The notes under the pieces are model-generated. The model was not told the origin of the DNA, did no database searches, and was given only the letters and a program-made list of their open reading frames with translations. A program made the translations under genes and the position numbers. Source: Pumilibacter intestinalis (GTDB lineage Bacteria; Bacillota; Clostridia; Christensenellales; Pumilibacteraceae). Taken from it: a stretch of DNA of 64,000 nt. Position 1 is the stretch's first letter. Each line of letters opens with the position of its first letter. The DNA lies in contig NZ_CALPCH010000002.1 in NCBI RefSeq assembly GCF_943193005.1, forward strand, positions 147,269 to 211,268. The letters are read 5' to 3'. Below, one piece after another: positions 54,611 to 63,790 of this stretch.

Positions 54611-55915
54611 ATGGGCAAAACTTATAGGATAATTACATACGGTTGCCAAATGAATGTTCACGAGTCCGAAAAAATCGCGGGTTTGCTCGAAGAAGATGGG
54701 TACGTTCCGTATTCCGAAAACGAAGCGGCGGACGTGGTTGTGCTAAATACTTGCTGTATAAGAGAAAATGCCGAAACTCGCGTTTTGGGCAATTTGGGGA
54801 TACTCAAGAAAGAGAAGGAAAATCATCCCGATATGAAAATAGTGGTTTGCGGTTGCATGACCCAAGCCGACGGCGCGGCAGAAAAACTGAAAGCTCGCTG
54901 TCCGTTTATTCATGCCATATTGGGAACGGATAATTTGGATAAATTACCTCAAGTGCTTGCGGAAAACGCAAAAAAAACTCGCATAGAGATTTCGCAGGAA
55001 CATAAGCTGAAAGAAAATATTCCCGCCGTTCGTTCTTTAGGGGTTAACGCGTGGGTGAACATAATGTACGGGTGCAATAATTTTTGTTCGTACTGTATCG
55101 TTCCTTACGTGCGCGGGCGCGAGCGTAGCAGAGAAAAGAAACAAATTATAGCCGACGTTCGCGAGTTGGTGTCGCGCGGATACAGTCAGATAACTCTGCT
55201 CGGGCAGAACGTAAATTCATACGGTAACGATTTGGGTGATAAAAACAACGATTTTGCATCGCTTTTGAGTGATTTGTCTGACATAGAAGGTAAATTCCGT
55301 TTGAAATTTATGACGTCGCACCCCAAAGATATCGTTTCTCAAACGGTGGACGTTATCGCAAACAGCGACAAGCTATCGCACTTTATACATATGCCGCCGC
55401 AGTCGGGAAGCGACAGAATACTGAAATTGATGAACCGAAGATATACGGCGGGCGGATATCTCGAAAAGGTTGCGATGATAAAGGATAAAGTGCCCGACGC
55501 GGGACTTTCGGGCGACGTTATAGTAGGGTTTCCCACCGAAACCGAAGCGGATTTTGCCGATACGCTAAAGCTGGTTTCGGTTGCCGAGTTTGCTAATTTG
55601 TATACGTTTATATATTCGCGCAGAAGCGGAACTCCCGCCGCGGAAATGGACGGACAGGTTTCCGTTGCCGATAAGAAGCGCAGAATTTCCGAACTTATAG
55701 ACAAGCAGTTTGTAATATCTTGCCGACTCGCGGAGCGATGCGTCGGTAAAACGTATGAAGTTCTCGGAACGGAATATAAAAAGGGCAAGATGATAGGCGA
55801 AACAAAATGCGGCAAAGCGATAACTTATGCGGGCAGCAAAGATGCGGTTGGTAAATTTGTTTCCGTTCGCGTAACCGATAACAAAAATTCCAAGTTGTAC
55901 GGAGAAATTATATAA
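54611..55915 (+). CDS. miaB: tRNA-2-methylthio-N6-dimethylallyladenosine synthase MiaB
   Basis: Adds the methylthio group to i6A37 of tRNAs; it works on the product of MiaA, encoded in the same operon. The 434-residue protein has the MTTase Cys residues C12, C48 and C82, the radical SAM cluster C155, C159, C162 (Tyr-Gly-Cys-Asn-Asn-Phe-Cys-Ser-Tyr-Cys) and a TRAM domain. The Gly-Cys-Gln-Met-Asn opening marks MiaB rather than RimO. CGGAGG at 54601-54606. One-base overlap with mutS. Confidence 0.96.
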   Translation: MGKTYRIITYGCQMNVHESEKIAGLLEEDGYVPYSENEAADVVVLNTCCIRENAETRVLGNLGILKKEKENHPDMKIVVCGCMTQADGAAEKLKARCPFIHAILGTDNLDKLPQVLAENAKKTRIEISQEHKLKENIPAVRSLGVNAWVNIMYGCNNFCSYCIVPYVRGRERSREKKQIIADVRELVSRGYSQITLLGQNVNSYGNDLGDKNNDFASLLSDLSDIEGKFRLKFMTSHPKDIVSQTVDVIANSDKLSHFIHMPPQSGSDRILKLMNRRYTAGGYLEKVAMIKDKVPDAGLSGDVIVGFPTETEADFADTLKLVSVAEFANLYTFIYSRRSGTPAAEMDGQVSVADKKRRISELIDKQFVISCRLAERCVGKTYEVLGTEYKKGKMIGETKCGKAITYAGSKDAVGKFVSVRVTDNKNSKLYGEII

Positions 55916-58563
55916 TGGGTCTTTCACCAATGATGGCGCAGTATCTCGAAATTAAAGAGCAAAATAAAGACTCTTTGTTGTTCTTTAGGTTGGGAGATTT
56001 TTACGAAATGTTTTACGACGATGCCATAACGGCGAGTCGAGAACTCGAGCTTACGCTTACGAGCAGAGATTGCGGACTTTCCGAGCGTGCGCCCATGTGC
56101 GGAGTGCCGCATCATGCCGTAGAAGCGTATCTAACGAAACTCATACAAAAGGGCTACAAGGTAACCATATGCGAGCAGGTTACTCCGCCCAACAAAAAGG
56201 GCATAATCAAAAGGGAAGTAACTCGTGTGGTTACGCCCGGAACGGTTACCGAAAGCAGTATGCTTACCGAGGACAGGAACAACTACCTTGCGAGTATTTG
56301 CTGTTTCGATAACGGCGTTGGGGTGTCTTGGGCGGATATTTCTACTGGAGAATTTAATCATGCTTTTATCGACGGGCAAATTGCGGTAAAGTTAAATGAT
56401 TTGCTTTCCCGCATAGAGCCGTCGGAAATCATATGCAACGAAGAAATGCTTGCCGAAAGCATAAATTTGTCGGTAGTGAAATTCGGGGCGGTTTGTCCGT
56501 TTTGTTCTTATAACGAAACTGCGTTCGATTACGATAATGCTTACAAATTATTGCATTCGCGGCTTCCCGAGCAGAATTTGCAACTTATCAAAGAAAGGCA
56601 GTGTATTTGCGCCGCGGGCGCGTTATTGTCTTACATAAACGACACTCAAAAGTGTTCTATGGCGAATATGAACGCGTTGGTTGCCGACGATGGCGATAAA
56701 AGATTGCTTATCGACTCCAACGCTCGCAGAACTCTCGAGCTCACGCAATCGCTTTCGCAAGGGAATAAAAGAGGTTCGCTGTTTTGGTGTTTGGATAAAA
56801 CGTGTACCGGCATGGGAGCTCGACTGCTTAAAAAGTGGATAGAAGGACCCGAAATAGATTGCGAAGTTATAAATTCGAGATTGGATTTTGTGGAAGAGCT
56901 TTCCGAGAAATCCGTGGATTGCAGAGAATTACACGAAATACTCGCTTGTATGTATGACATAGAACGCCTTACGGGTAGACTTTCGAGCCGCAAAATGGTG
57001 CCCGTGGACTTTTTGTCGCTCGGGCGGTCTTTGCGCGGTGTCGCGCTTTTGAAAGAGCGGCTTGCGGATTTCGGCGGACGGCTTGCAAAGCATATATACG
57101 AAAATTTGTCCGATTTTACCGCCGAGTGCGAAATGATTGAGTCCGCCATATTCGATAAAAATGCGAAAAGCGCAAACCCAGACGACGATGAGAACGCGGA
57201 AAAGTCAAAGCGCAAATCCAAAGAAGAAAAAAGCAAAGACAAAAACAAGAACAAAATATTCAAAGACGGTTACAACGCCCAATTGGACGAGTATAGAAAT
57301 CTTATTTCGAACGCGCATACCGTATTAAAGCAACTTGTTGCCGTGGAAAAAGAGGAAACGGGAATTAAAACGCTTAGGATAGGCTTTACGAACGTATTCG
57401 GATATTATATCGAAGTGCCCAAGGCTCAAGCGGACTTGGTTCCGTACAGATATATGCGCAAGCAAACGGTAGCTAACGCCGAACGATACGTTACCGAAGA
57501 GCTGAAAGAGTTGGAAGAGAAAATTCTCAACGCCGAAGAGCTGTCGGAAACTTTGGAAGAGGAGTTGTACGTTGAGCTTAACGAAAAGTTATCGCAAAGA
57601 ATAGCCGAATATTTGTCTACGGCAAAAAGCGTGGCAATGCTCGACTGTCTTGTTTCGTTTGCCATAGTGGCGCGCGAAAACGGATACGTAAAGCCGAATA
57701 TAACAACGAACGACGTTTTGAATATTCGCGAGGGTAGACATCCGGTAGTTGAAAGAATGCTCAGAGATGAGTCGTTTGTTCCGAACGACACTTTCGTTAA
57801 TTCTTCGGACAGCAAGATAATGCTTATAACGGGTCCGAACATGGCGGGAAAAAGTATCTACATGAAGCAAGTTGCGCTCATAACGATTATGGCGCAAATG
57901 GGTAGCTTTATTCCCGCATCGTCCGGCGACATGGGAATTGTGGACAGGATATTTACCCGCGTCGGGGCAAGCGACGACCTTTTGTCGGGCAGAAGCACTT
58001 TCATGGTGGAGATGTCGGAGGTTACCGATATTCTCAACAACGCCACCGATAAGTCGCTGTTGCTTATGGACGAAATCGGGCGAGGAACGTCCACGTTCGA
58101 CGGCTTGAGCATAGCATGGGCGATAATGGAGCATTTGTCGGAGAAGATAAATGCAAAAGTTTTGTTTTCCACCCATTATCACGAGTTGACCGACTTGGAA
58201 AACAAGTTGAGCGGCATTAAGAATTACAAGCTCACCGTTCGCGAGCTCGGAAACTCTATAGTATTCCTGCGTAAACTTATGCGCGGGAGTGTAAACCGCA
58301 GTTTCGGTATCGAGGTTGCGAGTTTGGCTGGGTTGCCCGAAATCGTGGTAAAACGTGCGAAAGAAATTTTGAAAAGGCTGGAAGCGTCGGATTTGAGAAG
58401 CGAAACGCTGTCCGACGGCGGAAAGCAAATTTCACTGTTTGCGCCCGACGGAAAAACGCACGAAATCACGAAGATATTGAGCGAACTTGATTTGGATTAC
58501 GTGACCCCGCGCGCCGCATTGGATATTTTAACCGATTTGAAAGAAAAGGCGGAGATGAGATGA
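55915..58563 (+). CDS. mutS: DNA mismatch repair protein MutS
   Basis: An 882-residue mismatch-binding ATPase. The Gly-Asp-Phe-Tyr-Glu-Met-Phe motif in the N-terminal domain, which wedges into mismatches, is present, as are Walker A Gly-Pro-Asn-Met-Ala-Gly-Lys-Ser (640-647) and Asp-Glu-Ile-Gly-Arg-Gly-Thr. In the clamp/lever region, near residues 416-450, is a Lys/Asp/Glu/Ser-rich insert (from about base 57160 to 57262) where typical MutS has only a short loop. Start overlaps the miaB stop by one base; ATGA to mutL. Confidence 0.97.
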   Translation: MGLSPMMAQYLEIKEQNKDSLLFFRLGDFYEMFYDDAITASRELELTLTSRDCGLSERAPMCGVPHHAVEAYLTKLIQKGYKVTICEQVTPPNKKGIIKREVTRVVTPGTVTESSMLTEDRNNYLASICCFDNGVGVSWADISTGEFNHAFIDGQIAVKLNDLLSRIEPSEIICNEEMLAESINLSVVKFGAVCPFCSYNETAFDYDNAYKLLHSRLPEQNLQLIKERQCICAAGALLSYINDTQKCSMANMNALVADDGDKRLLIDSNARRTLELTQSLSQGNKRGSLFWCLDKTCTGMGARLLKKWIEGPEIDCEVINSRLDFVEELSEKSVDCRELHEILACMYDIERLTGRLSSRKMVPVDFLSLGRSLRGVALLKERLADFGGRLAKHIYENLSDFTAECEMIESAIFDKNAKSANPDDDENAEKSKRKSKEEKSKDKNKNKIFKDGYNAQLDEYRNLISNAHTVLKQLVAVEKEETGIKTLRIGFTNVFGYYIEVPKAQADLVPYRYMRKQTVANAERYVTEELKELEEKILNAEELSETLEEELYVELNEKLSQRIAEYLSTAKSVAMLDCLVSFAIVARENGYVKPNITTNDVLNIREGRHPVVERMLRDESFVPNDTFVNSSDSKIMLITGPNMAGKSIYMKQVALITIMAQMGSFIPASSGDMGIVDRIFTRVGASDDLLSGRSTFMVEMSEVTDILNNATDKSLLLMDEIGRGTSTFDGLSIAWAIMEHLSEKINAKVLFSTHYHELTDLENKLSGIKNYKLTVRELGNSIVFLRKLMRGSVNRSFGIEVASLAGLPEIVVKRAKEILKRLEASDLRSETLSDGGKQISLFAPDGKTHEITKILSELDLDYVTPRAALDILTDLKEKAEMR

Positions 58564-60407
58564 GTAAAATTAACGTATTGGACAGCGTTATATTTAACCG
58601 TATCGCTGCCGGCGAGGTTGTGGAAAATCCTCGTTCCATAGTAAAAGAATTGGTTGAAAATGCGATAGACGCGGGCGCGGACTCGATAACGGTTGAGATA
58701 CGCGGGGGCGGCATTGACTATATTTGCGTTTCGGATAACGGCAGCGGCATAGCTCGCGAAGATATGCCCGTTGCTTTTATGCCGCATGCAACGAGTAAAA
58801 TTCGCAGCTTAAAAGATTTGGAAGCAATCTCCACGCTCGGATTTCGCGGCGAGGCGTTGCCGAGCATTGCTTCGGTGGCGGACGTTGAGATGATTTCGCG
58901 GACTCGGGAAAGCGAGCTCGGGTATAAAATCACTTTGTCCGACGGTGCGATAACCGACGAGGGTGAGTGCGGGGCTTCTTGCGGCACTAAAGTTACGGTG
59001 CGAAATTTGTTTGCGAAAATTCCCGCTCGAGCAAAATTTTTGCGTAAAGTTCAATCGGAAGAAAGTTCGGTTACGGAATTTATTATTAAAATAATTCTTT
59101 CGAAACCGTATTTGAAATTCAAGTATATTGCGGACGGCGAAACCGTTTATTTGTCGGACGGCACGGGTGTGCAATCGGCAATATACAGCGTTTACGGAAG
59201 CGAATTTTCAAATAATATGGCGGAGATTTCTTACGCTGCGCCGGGGTTGAGTTTATCGGGCTATATTTGTCGCCCCGATTATACCAAGCATTCGCGCAAT
59301 TATCAAACGCTGATAGTGAACGGAAGATATATAGTTAACGCCGATATATCATACTGTATTCAACAATGCTATCAAAATTATTTGATGAAGCGGCAGTTTC
59401 CCGCGTATGTTTTGTATCTCGATTTGCCTGCCGATATGGTGGACGTTAACGTGCACCCCAATAAATTGGACGTAAGATTTTCGGGTGAGAAGCGATTAAA
59501 GGGGGTAATATATAACGCTATAAAGGAAAAAGTCGACTTTATGGCAACCGAACCCATAGAGTTTGTTTCGCAAGCAAGCCTTGCTTTCGAGCCGATTGTC
59601 GAGCAAAAAACGAACGCGGAGAAATCGAGCGTTTTAGTCGAGGAAAAACCGTCAATAAATATTAAGAGCATGTTTTTGGGTAAACCTATGGTTGCCGAGA
59701 GTAGTAGGGTGAGCGCGAAACTCAACGATTTTATCAGAAGCGTTGAATACTGTGCGGCAAAAGAGCCGATTGTTTCGCCTGTTTCGAATACGCAAACAAA
59801 GACGGAAACAACGCTCGCCGAATTTGATTTGTTCGGCGGTGAAAATGTTGCTTGCGTTGGGAAACTGTTTAATACTTATTTGATTGCGGAATGCGGCGAC
59901 GATTTTTATCTTATAGACCAGCATGCCGCGCATGAAAAACTTTTATACGATAAATTGGCGGAGCAATTCGAAAGCGGCGAGTTGGCGGTTCAAGATTTGC
60001 TTGTGCCTTATATTTTCGAGGTATCGCCGTCTGAAAAGGTTGCGCTTTCGGAAACTCTTCCTAAAATGAGCGAGTTCGGATTTAAGATAGACGCGTTAAG
60101 CGGAAATGCCTTTTCGTTATATGCTTTGCCCGTATGTTGCTCGGATATAGACTTAAAGCATTTCATGGCTGTGCTTTTGAGCGATATGGATATCGGGAAA
60201 CGGGGTTTTGATTTCGTAAAAGAAAAGTTGATGCAAGCGGCATGCAAAAGCGCGGTTAAGGGTGAGGATGATTTGGCTAAAAGCGAGATAGACAAATTGC
60301 TTGCTCAAATGCGCAAAGCCGATTTGACTCGTTTTTGTCCGCACGGCAGACCTATAATAATCAAATTCTCAAAACATGATTTGGAGAAACTGTTTAAGCG
60401 TTCATGA
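58560..60407 (+). CDS. mutL: DNA mismatch repair protein MutL
   Basis: A 615-residue GHKL ATPase with Glu-Leu-Val-Glu-Asn-Ala-x-Asp-Ala-Gly and Asp-Asn-Gly-x-Gly-Ile in the first 100 residues, and Gly-Phe-Arg-Gly-Glu-Ala-Leu. The C-terminal domain carries Asp-Gln-His-Ala-x2-Glu and a Cys-Pro-His-Gly-Arg-Pro, so this is the nicking form of MutL found in bacteria without MutH. ATGA overlaps on both sides. Confidence 0.97.
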   Translation: MSKINVLDSVIFNRIAAGEVVENPRSIVKELVENAIDAGADSITVEIRGGGIDYICVSDNGSGIAREDMPVAFMPHATSKIRSLKDLEAISTLGFRGEALPSIASVADVEMISRTRESELGYKITLSDGAITDEGECGASCGTKVTVRNLFAKIPARAKFLRKVQSEESSVTEFIIKIILSKPYLKFKYIADGETVYLSDGTGVQSAIYSVYGSEFSNNMAEISYAAPGLSLSGYICRPDYTKHSRNYQTLIVNGRYIVNADISYCIQQCYQNYLMKRQFPAYVLYLDLPADMVDVNVHPNKLDVRFSGEKRLKGVIYNAIKEKVDFMATEPIEFVSQASLAFEPIVEQKTNAEKSSVLVEEKPSINIKSMFLGKPMVAESSRVSAKLNDFIRSVEYCAAKEPIVSPVSNTQTKTETTLAEFDLFGGENVACVGKLFNTYLIAECGDDFYLIDQHAAHEKLLYDKLAEQFESGELAVQDLLVPYIFEVSPSEKVALSETLPKMSEFGFKIDALSGNAFSLYALPVCCSDIDLKHFMAVLLSDMDIGKRGFDFVKEKLMQAACKSAVKGEDDLAKSEIDKLLAQMRKADLTRFCPHGRPIIIKFSKHDLEKLFKRS

Positions 60408-61306
60408 ATAAGATTTTGATAATCGGCGGACCTACCGGAATAGGAAAATCCTCGGTGGCTATAGAAATTGCTCGAAAACTAAACGGCGCGATAGTCGGTG
60501 CGGACGCCATGCAAATATACAGGCGGCTCGATATAGGGACGGGAAAGGTAACCGAAGAAGAAAAATGCGGCATTTTGCATACTATGATAGACATAGTTGA
60601 GCCTAATGAAGAATATTCCGTTCAAAAATATGTTTCGGATGCAAAAAAATCGATAGCTGAAATTCAAGCAATGGGCAAATTGCCTATTATTACGGGTGGA
60701 ACAGGGTTATATATTAACGCGCTTATAAACGAGCAAAATTTTGCAGACGTTGCGCCCGATATAGAGGTGCGAAAAAAGTATAACGAAATACTATCTGAAC
60801 GCGGTGCAACGTATTTACATGATTTGTTAAAATCGGTTGATTGTAATTCTGCGATGAAAATATCCGAAAACGACACCAAACGAGTTGTTCGTGCTTTGGA
60901 GATTTACGAAAAGACGGGTAAAGCAAAATCCGAAGTTGTTTCCGAGAAAAAAAGCGCGTATGATTTTAAGTTTTTCGTGCTTGAAGCCGATAGGCAAGTG
61001 CTTTACGATAAAATCAATAGCAGAGTTGACGGAATGATTGAAAACGGATTGATAGACGAGGTTTGCGGGCTCGAGCGGTTTTGGCAATGCAGAAGCATGG
61101 AAGCGATAGGTTATAAGGAAATAATCAAAGCGATAAAAAACGGCGACGAGCCGATTACAGCTGTGGACGAAATAAAACAGAATAGCAGGCGTTATGCAAA
61201 AAGGCAGATAACATTTTTCAAATGGATAACGGCGGAAAAAAAATACGTTTCAGAAGATTATTGTAATAATATTTTGAAAGAGTCGGAAATGTGGCTACGG
61301 AGTTAA
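60404..61306 (+). CDS. miaA: tRNA dimethylallyltransferase MiaA
   Basis: Transfers a dimethylallyl group to A37 of tRNAs reading U-starting codons. The 300-residue protein has the P-loop Gly-Pro-Thr-Gly-Ile-Gly-Lys-Ser (Ala-Ser in the usual form is Gly-Ile here), the Asp-Ala-Met-Gln-Ile-Tyr-Arg segment, Gly-Gly-Thr-Gly-Leu-Tyr-Ile and the late Arg-Arg-Tyr-Ala-Lys-Arg-Gln. The product is the MiaB substrate. hfq, which often follows miaA in Firmicutes, is not here. Confidence 0.95.
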   Translation: MNKILIIGGPTGIGKSSVAIEIARKLNGAIVGADAMQIYRRLDIGTGKVTEEEKCGILHTMIDIVEPNEEYSVQKYVSDAKKSIAEIQAMGKLPIITGGTGLYINALINEQNFADVAPDIEVRKKYNEILSERGATYLHDLLKSVDCNSAMKISENDTKRVVRALEIYEKTGKAKSEVVSEKKSAYDFKFFVLEADRQVLYDKINSRVDGMIENGLIDEVCGLERFWQCRSMEAIGYKEIIKAIKNGDEPITAVDEIKQNSRRYAKRQITFFKWITAEKKYVSEDYCNNILKESEMWLRS

Positions 61307-61309
61307 AAT

Positions 61310-62545
61310 ATGAATAGTACGGAAAAATTGATTAAAGAGTGCGAAGCGAATTTGTCGGGGTTGTTTGCCGAAATCGACGAAATCGCCTATGCAAATCAAG
61401 TAAAAGTTTTAGACGCTTTTCGCAAACATAAAATCGCATTGCGTCATTTTGCCCCCACAAGCGGATACGGGTATGACGACGTTGGGCGCGATACGCTTTC
61501 GGGCGTGTTTGCGGATATTTTCGGGGCGGAAAAAGCGATAGCTTCTCCGTTGATAACCTCGGGAACTCATGCCATTACGCTCATGCTCTTCGGGATTTTG
61601 CGCCCGGGTGATACCGTATTTTCTATTTCGGGCGACGTTTACGATACTTTGCGTGACGTAATATCAAAACGGGGTATTGGTTCGTTGAAAGATTTCGGCA
61701 TCGAATTCGAAAAAGCCGAACTGAAAGACGGAAAATTCGATTACTCCGCTATAGAGTGCGGACTTAAGAAATTGAAACCTAAAATGGTGTTTATTCAAAG
61801 GTCGCGCGGTTACAGTTGGCGAAATGCGTTTTCGATAGAAGAAATACGAAAAGTTTGCGAGTTTGTTAAGGGAATGGCTCCGAATGTTATTATTGCCGTG
61901 GATAACTGCTATGGTGAATTTGTTTCCGCCATAGAGCCTACCGAAGCGGGCGCGGATATTTGCGCTGGCTCAATGATAAAAAATCCGGGCGGGGGAATTG
62001 CGCCTACCGGGGGATACATTGCGGGAAAGAGCTCGCTTGTCGAGGCTGTTGGGCATCGGCTGACTGCGCCCGGCGTAGGCATGGAGGTCGGTTCTTATGC
62101 CGCCGATTATCGCCCTTTTTATCAAGGATTGTTTTTAGCTCCGCACGTTACTTCGCAAGCGTTAAAAGGTTGCGTATTGTTTTCGGAGGTGTTTTCGAAA
62201 CTCGGGTATACGGCTTTACCTAAGTGCGGCGATATTCCGAACGATATTATTTGTTCCATTAAATTCGATTGCGGGGAAGAACTTATTGAATTTTGCCGAG
62301 CTATTCAATCGGTATCTCCGGTTGACAGCCACGTTGTGCCGTATCCATGGGATATGCCGGGATATAATGACCAAGTAATTATGGCTGCCGGAACATTTGT
62401 GCAAGGGGCTTCCATAGAGCTGAGTGCGGACGCGCCCATTAAAGAGCCGTATGTTGCATATTTGCAAGGAGGCTTAACGTACGAACACGTGAAATATGCC
62501 GCGTATCAATGCATTGAAAATATATTGAAATCCAAACAAAATTGA
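61310..62545 (+). CDS. ynbB: Methionine gamma-lyase family PLP protein (YnbB type)
   Basis: A 411-residue PLP-dependent fold type I protein of the 'aluminium resistance'/YnbB family. Ser-Gly-Thr-His-Ala-Ile lies near 85, and the PLP lysine is probably K224 in Gly-Ser-Met-Ile-Lys-Asn-Pro-Gly-Gly-Gly. The true substrate is unknown; the family label is based on similarity. It starts four bases after miaA, the usual place in Clostridia. It is the last gene of the operon. Confidence 0.89.
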   Translation: MNSTEKLIKECEANLSGLFAEIDEIAYANQVKVLDAFRKHKIALRHFAPTSGYGYDDVGRDTLSGVFADIFGAEKAIASPLITSGTHAITLMLFGILRPGDTVFSISGDVYDTLRDVISKRGIGSLKDFGIEFEKAELKDGKFDYSAIECGLKKLKPKMVFIQRSRGYSWRNAFSIEEIRKVCEFVKGMAPNVIIAVDNCYGEFVSAIEPTEAGADICAGSMIKNPGGGIAPTGGYIAGKSSLVEAVGHRLTAPGVGMEVGSYAADYRPFYQGLFLAPHVTSQALKGCVLFSEVFSKLGYTALPKCGDIPNDIICSIKFDCGEELIEFCRAIQSVSPVDSHVVPYPWDMPGYNDQVIMAAGTFVQGASIELSADAPIKEPYVAYLQGGLTYEHVKYAAYQCIENILKSKQN

Positions 62546-62579
62546 TAAATTCATATAGTATGTCACACATAGCATGAAA

Positions 62580-63668
62580 TTATTGGTTTTCATCGTTATT
62601 TTGGTGTAAAACTATAGCGTTTGCGGCTTTTTTGCGAATATCTTCACTCATTTGCGCATAATGCTTTTTTGTGGTATTTACGTCGCTGTGCCCGAGCACG
62701 TCGGCAACTACGTAAATGTCTTGAGTTTCTCTATATAATGCCGTACCGAATGTGCTGCGCAGTTTATGGGGCGTGATGTTTTTGAGCGGCGACGCGATTT
62801 TGCTGTATTTTTTTACAAGCATTTCTATGCCGCGCACGCTGAAACGCTTACCTTGATTTGATAAAAACATGGCGTTGGTGAGTCGGGCTTGTTTTGCGAA
62901 CGGTTCGTATGAAGCGGATTTTTTTTCTTTCAGCCATTCCAAATAACTCAATAGGGAATTTTTGACTTCGTCCGAAAAATATAATATGCTTTTGTTGCCG
63001 CCTTTACGGGTTACCGTAAAGCTGTTGTTTTCAAAGTTGAAATCTTCTTCGTTGAGTCCCACAAGCTCGCTTACGCGTATCCCCGTGCCCAAAAACAGCG
63101 TTAAAATCGCGGTATCGCGCTTTGCGTAAATTTGTTGATAATGTTTTTGGCGATTTGTCAGATTGTTTCCGTTTTCGGCTTCGTGTAACAAGGCGTGGAT
63201 TTCGTTATTATCCAAACGTATTATGGGTTTATCGTGTAATTTCGGAAAATCAACTTTTGCGCATACGTTTGAGAGCAATTTGTCTTTTTTGAAATAATAT
63301 TTGAAAAAAGAGCGTAAAGACGATAGCTTGCGTTCCTTGGCTTTTTCTTCACACGAATAGGTTTTTCCGTCTATAGTGTAGTTTGATAAATAATCGAGAT
63401 ACAATTCTATATCGAACGCCGTCAGTTTTTCTATATCGATAAGAGCAATTTCTTTTACGGGAATTCGATATTTTTTTTCGCTCAGGTATCTGAAGAAAAC
63501 TTTTAAGTCGAATGCGTAATTCAAACGAGTTAATACCGTAGTACGCATTTGGATACCTATGAAAAATTCCTTTACAAAATCAGGCAGCATATCCAACAGT
63601 TCGCGCAAGCGTTCCATGCCGTGTTCGTTACGTTGTTTGTAATAGTTTTCATTTATAATATTAGCCAT
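62580..63668 (-). CDS. Tyrosine recombinase (XerC/XerD-like)
   Basis: A 362-residue site-specific recombinase with all catalytic residues: R198 in Gly-Thr-Gly-Ile-Arg, K222, H301 and R304 in His-Lys-Leu-Arg, H327 in Gly-His-Ser-Asp and Y337. The N-terminal SAM-like core-binding domain covers about 30-130. Length and context (convergent to ynbB) match a recombinase kept in many clostridial chromosomes, often near lexA, so it is more likely a chromosomal Xer-type enzyme than an element integrase. A ribosome site AGAGG lies eight bases upstream of the ATG. No lexA is visible. Confidence 0.9.
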   Translation of the reverse strand: MANIINENYYKQRNEHGMERLRELLDMLPDFVKEFFIGIQMRTTVLTRLNYAFDLKVFFRYLSEKKYRIPVKEIALIDIEKLTAFDIELYLDYLSNYTIDGKTYSCEEKAKERKLSSLRSFFKYYFKKDKLLSNVCAKVDFPKLHDKPIIRLDNNEIHALLHEAENGNNLTNRQKHYQQIYAKRDTAILTLFLGTGIRVSELVGLNEEDFNFENNSFTVTRKGGNKSILYFSDEVKNSLLSYLEWLKEKKSASYEPFAKQARLTNAMFLSNQGKRFSVRGIEMLVKKYSKIASPLKNITPHKLRSTFGTALYRETQDIYVVADVLGHSDVNTTKKHYAQMSEDIRKKAANAIVLHQNNDENQ

Positions 63669-63689
63669 GAAAAAAACCTCTGAAATGAT

Positions 63690-63710
63690 TTACTTATACA
63701 GTTACTTATA
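63690..63710. repeat. Direct repeat at the recombinase promoter
   Basis: TTACTTATA at 63690-63698 and again at 63702-63710, a 12-base period. On the minus strand they fall just after the -10 box, at the inferred transcription start. They could be an operator. Confidence 0.35.
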
Positions 63711-63711
63711 A

Positions 63712-63740
63712 AGTATAGCATATTTACATAAAAATTGCAA
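63712..63740 (-). promoter_or_regulatory. Promoter of the tyrosine recombinase
   Basis: On the minus strand TTGCAA (63735-63740), a 17-base spacer and TATACT (63712-63717) with an extended -10 TG. Transcription would start near 63705, leaving a leader of about 37 bases. Confidence 0.7.
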
Positions 63741-63759
63741 CTGTTTTAACTATATTTTT

Positions 63760-63779
63760 CGTAAAAGAAGACTTTTACG
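63760..63779. repeat. Perfect inverted repeat
   Basis: CGTAAAAG and CTTTTACG, eight-base arms around AAGA. It lies between the stop of the right-edge gene and the recombinase promoter. No T-run follows it on either strand in the proper place, so it is not a standard terminator. Confidence 0.4.
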
Positions 63780-63790
63780 CATAGTTTGAG

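Noticed and set aside
62580..63668. The tyrosine recombinase as the integrase of a mobile element
   Set aside because: Its length and place next to ynbB fit a chromosomal clostridial recombinase, no att-like direct repeat or tRNA end is seen, and only a fragment of one unknown gene lies beyond it. The right flank is too short to exclude an element fully.
63721..63740. A dif-like half-site (TTATGTAAAT on the minus strand) upstream of the recombinase
   Set aside because: Only the XerD-arm-like half is present; the partner arm six bases away does not match.
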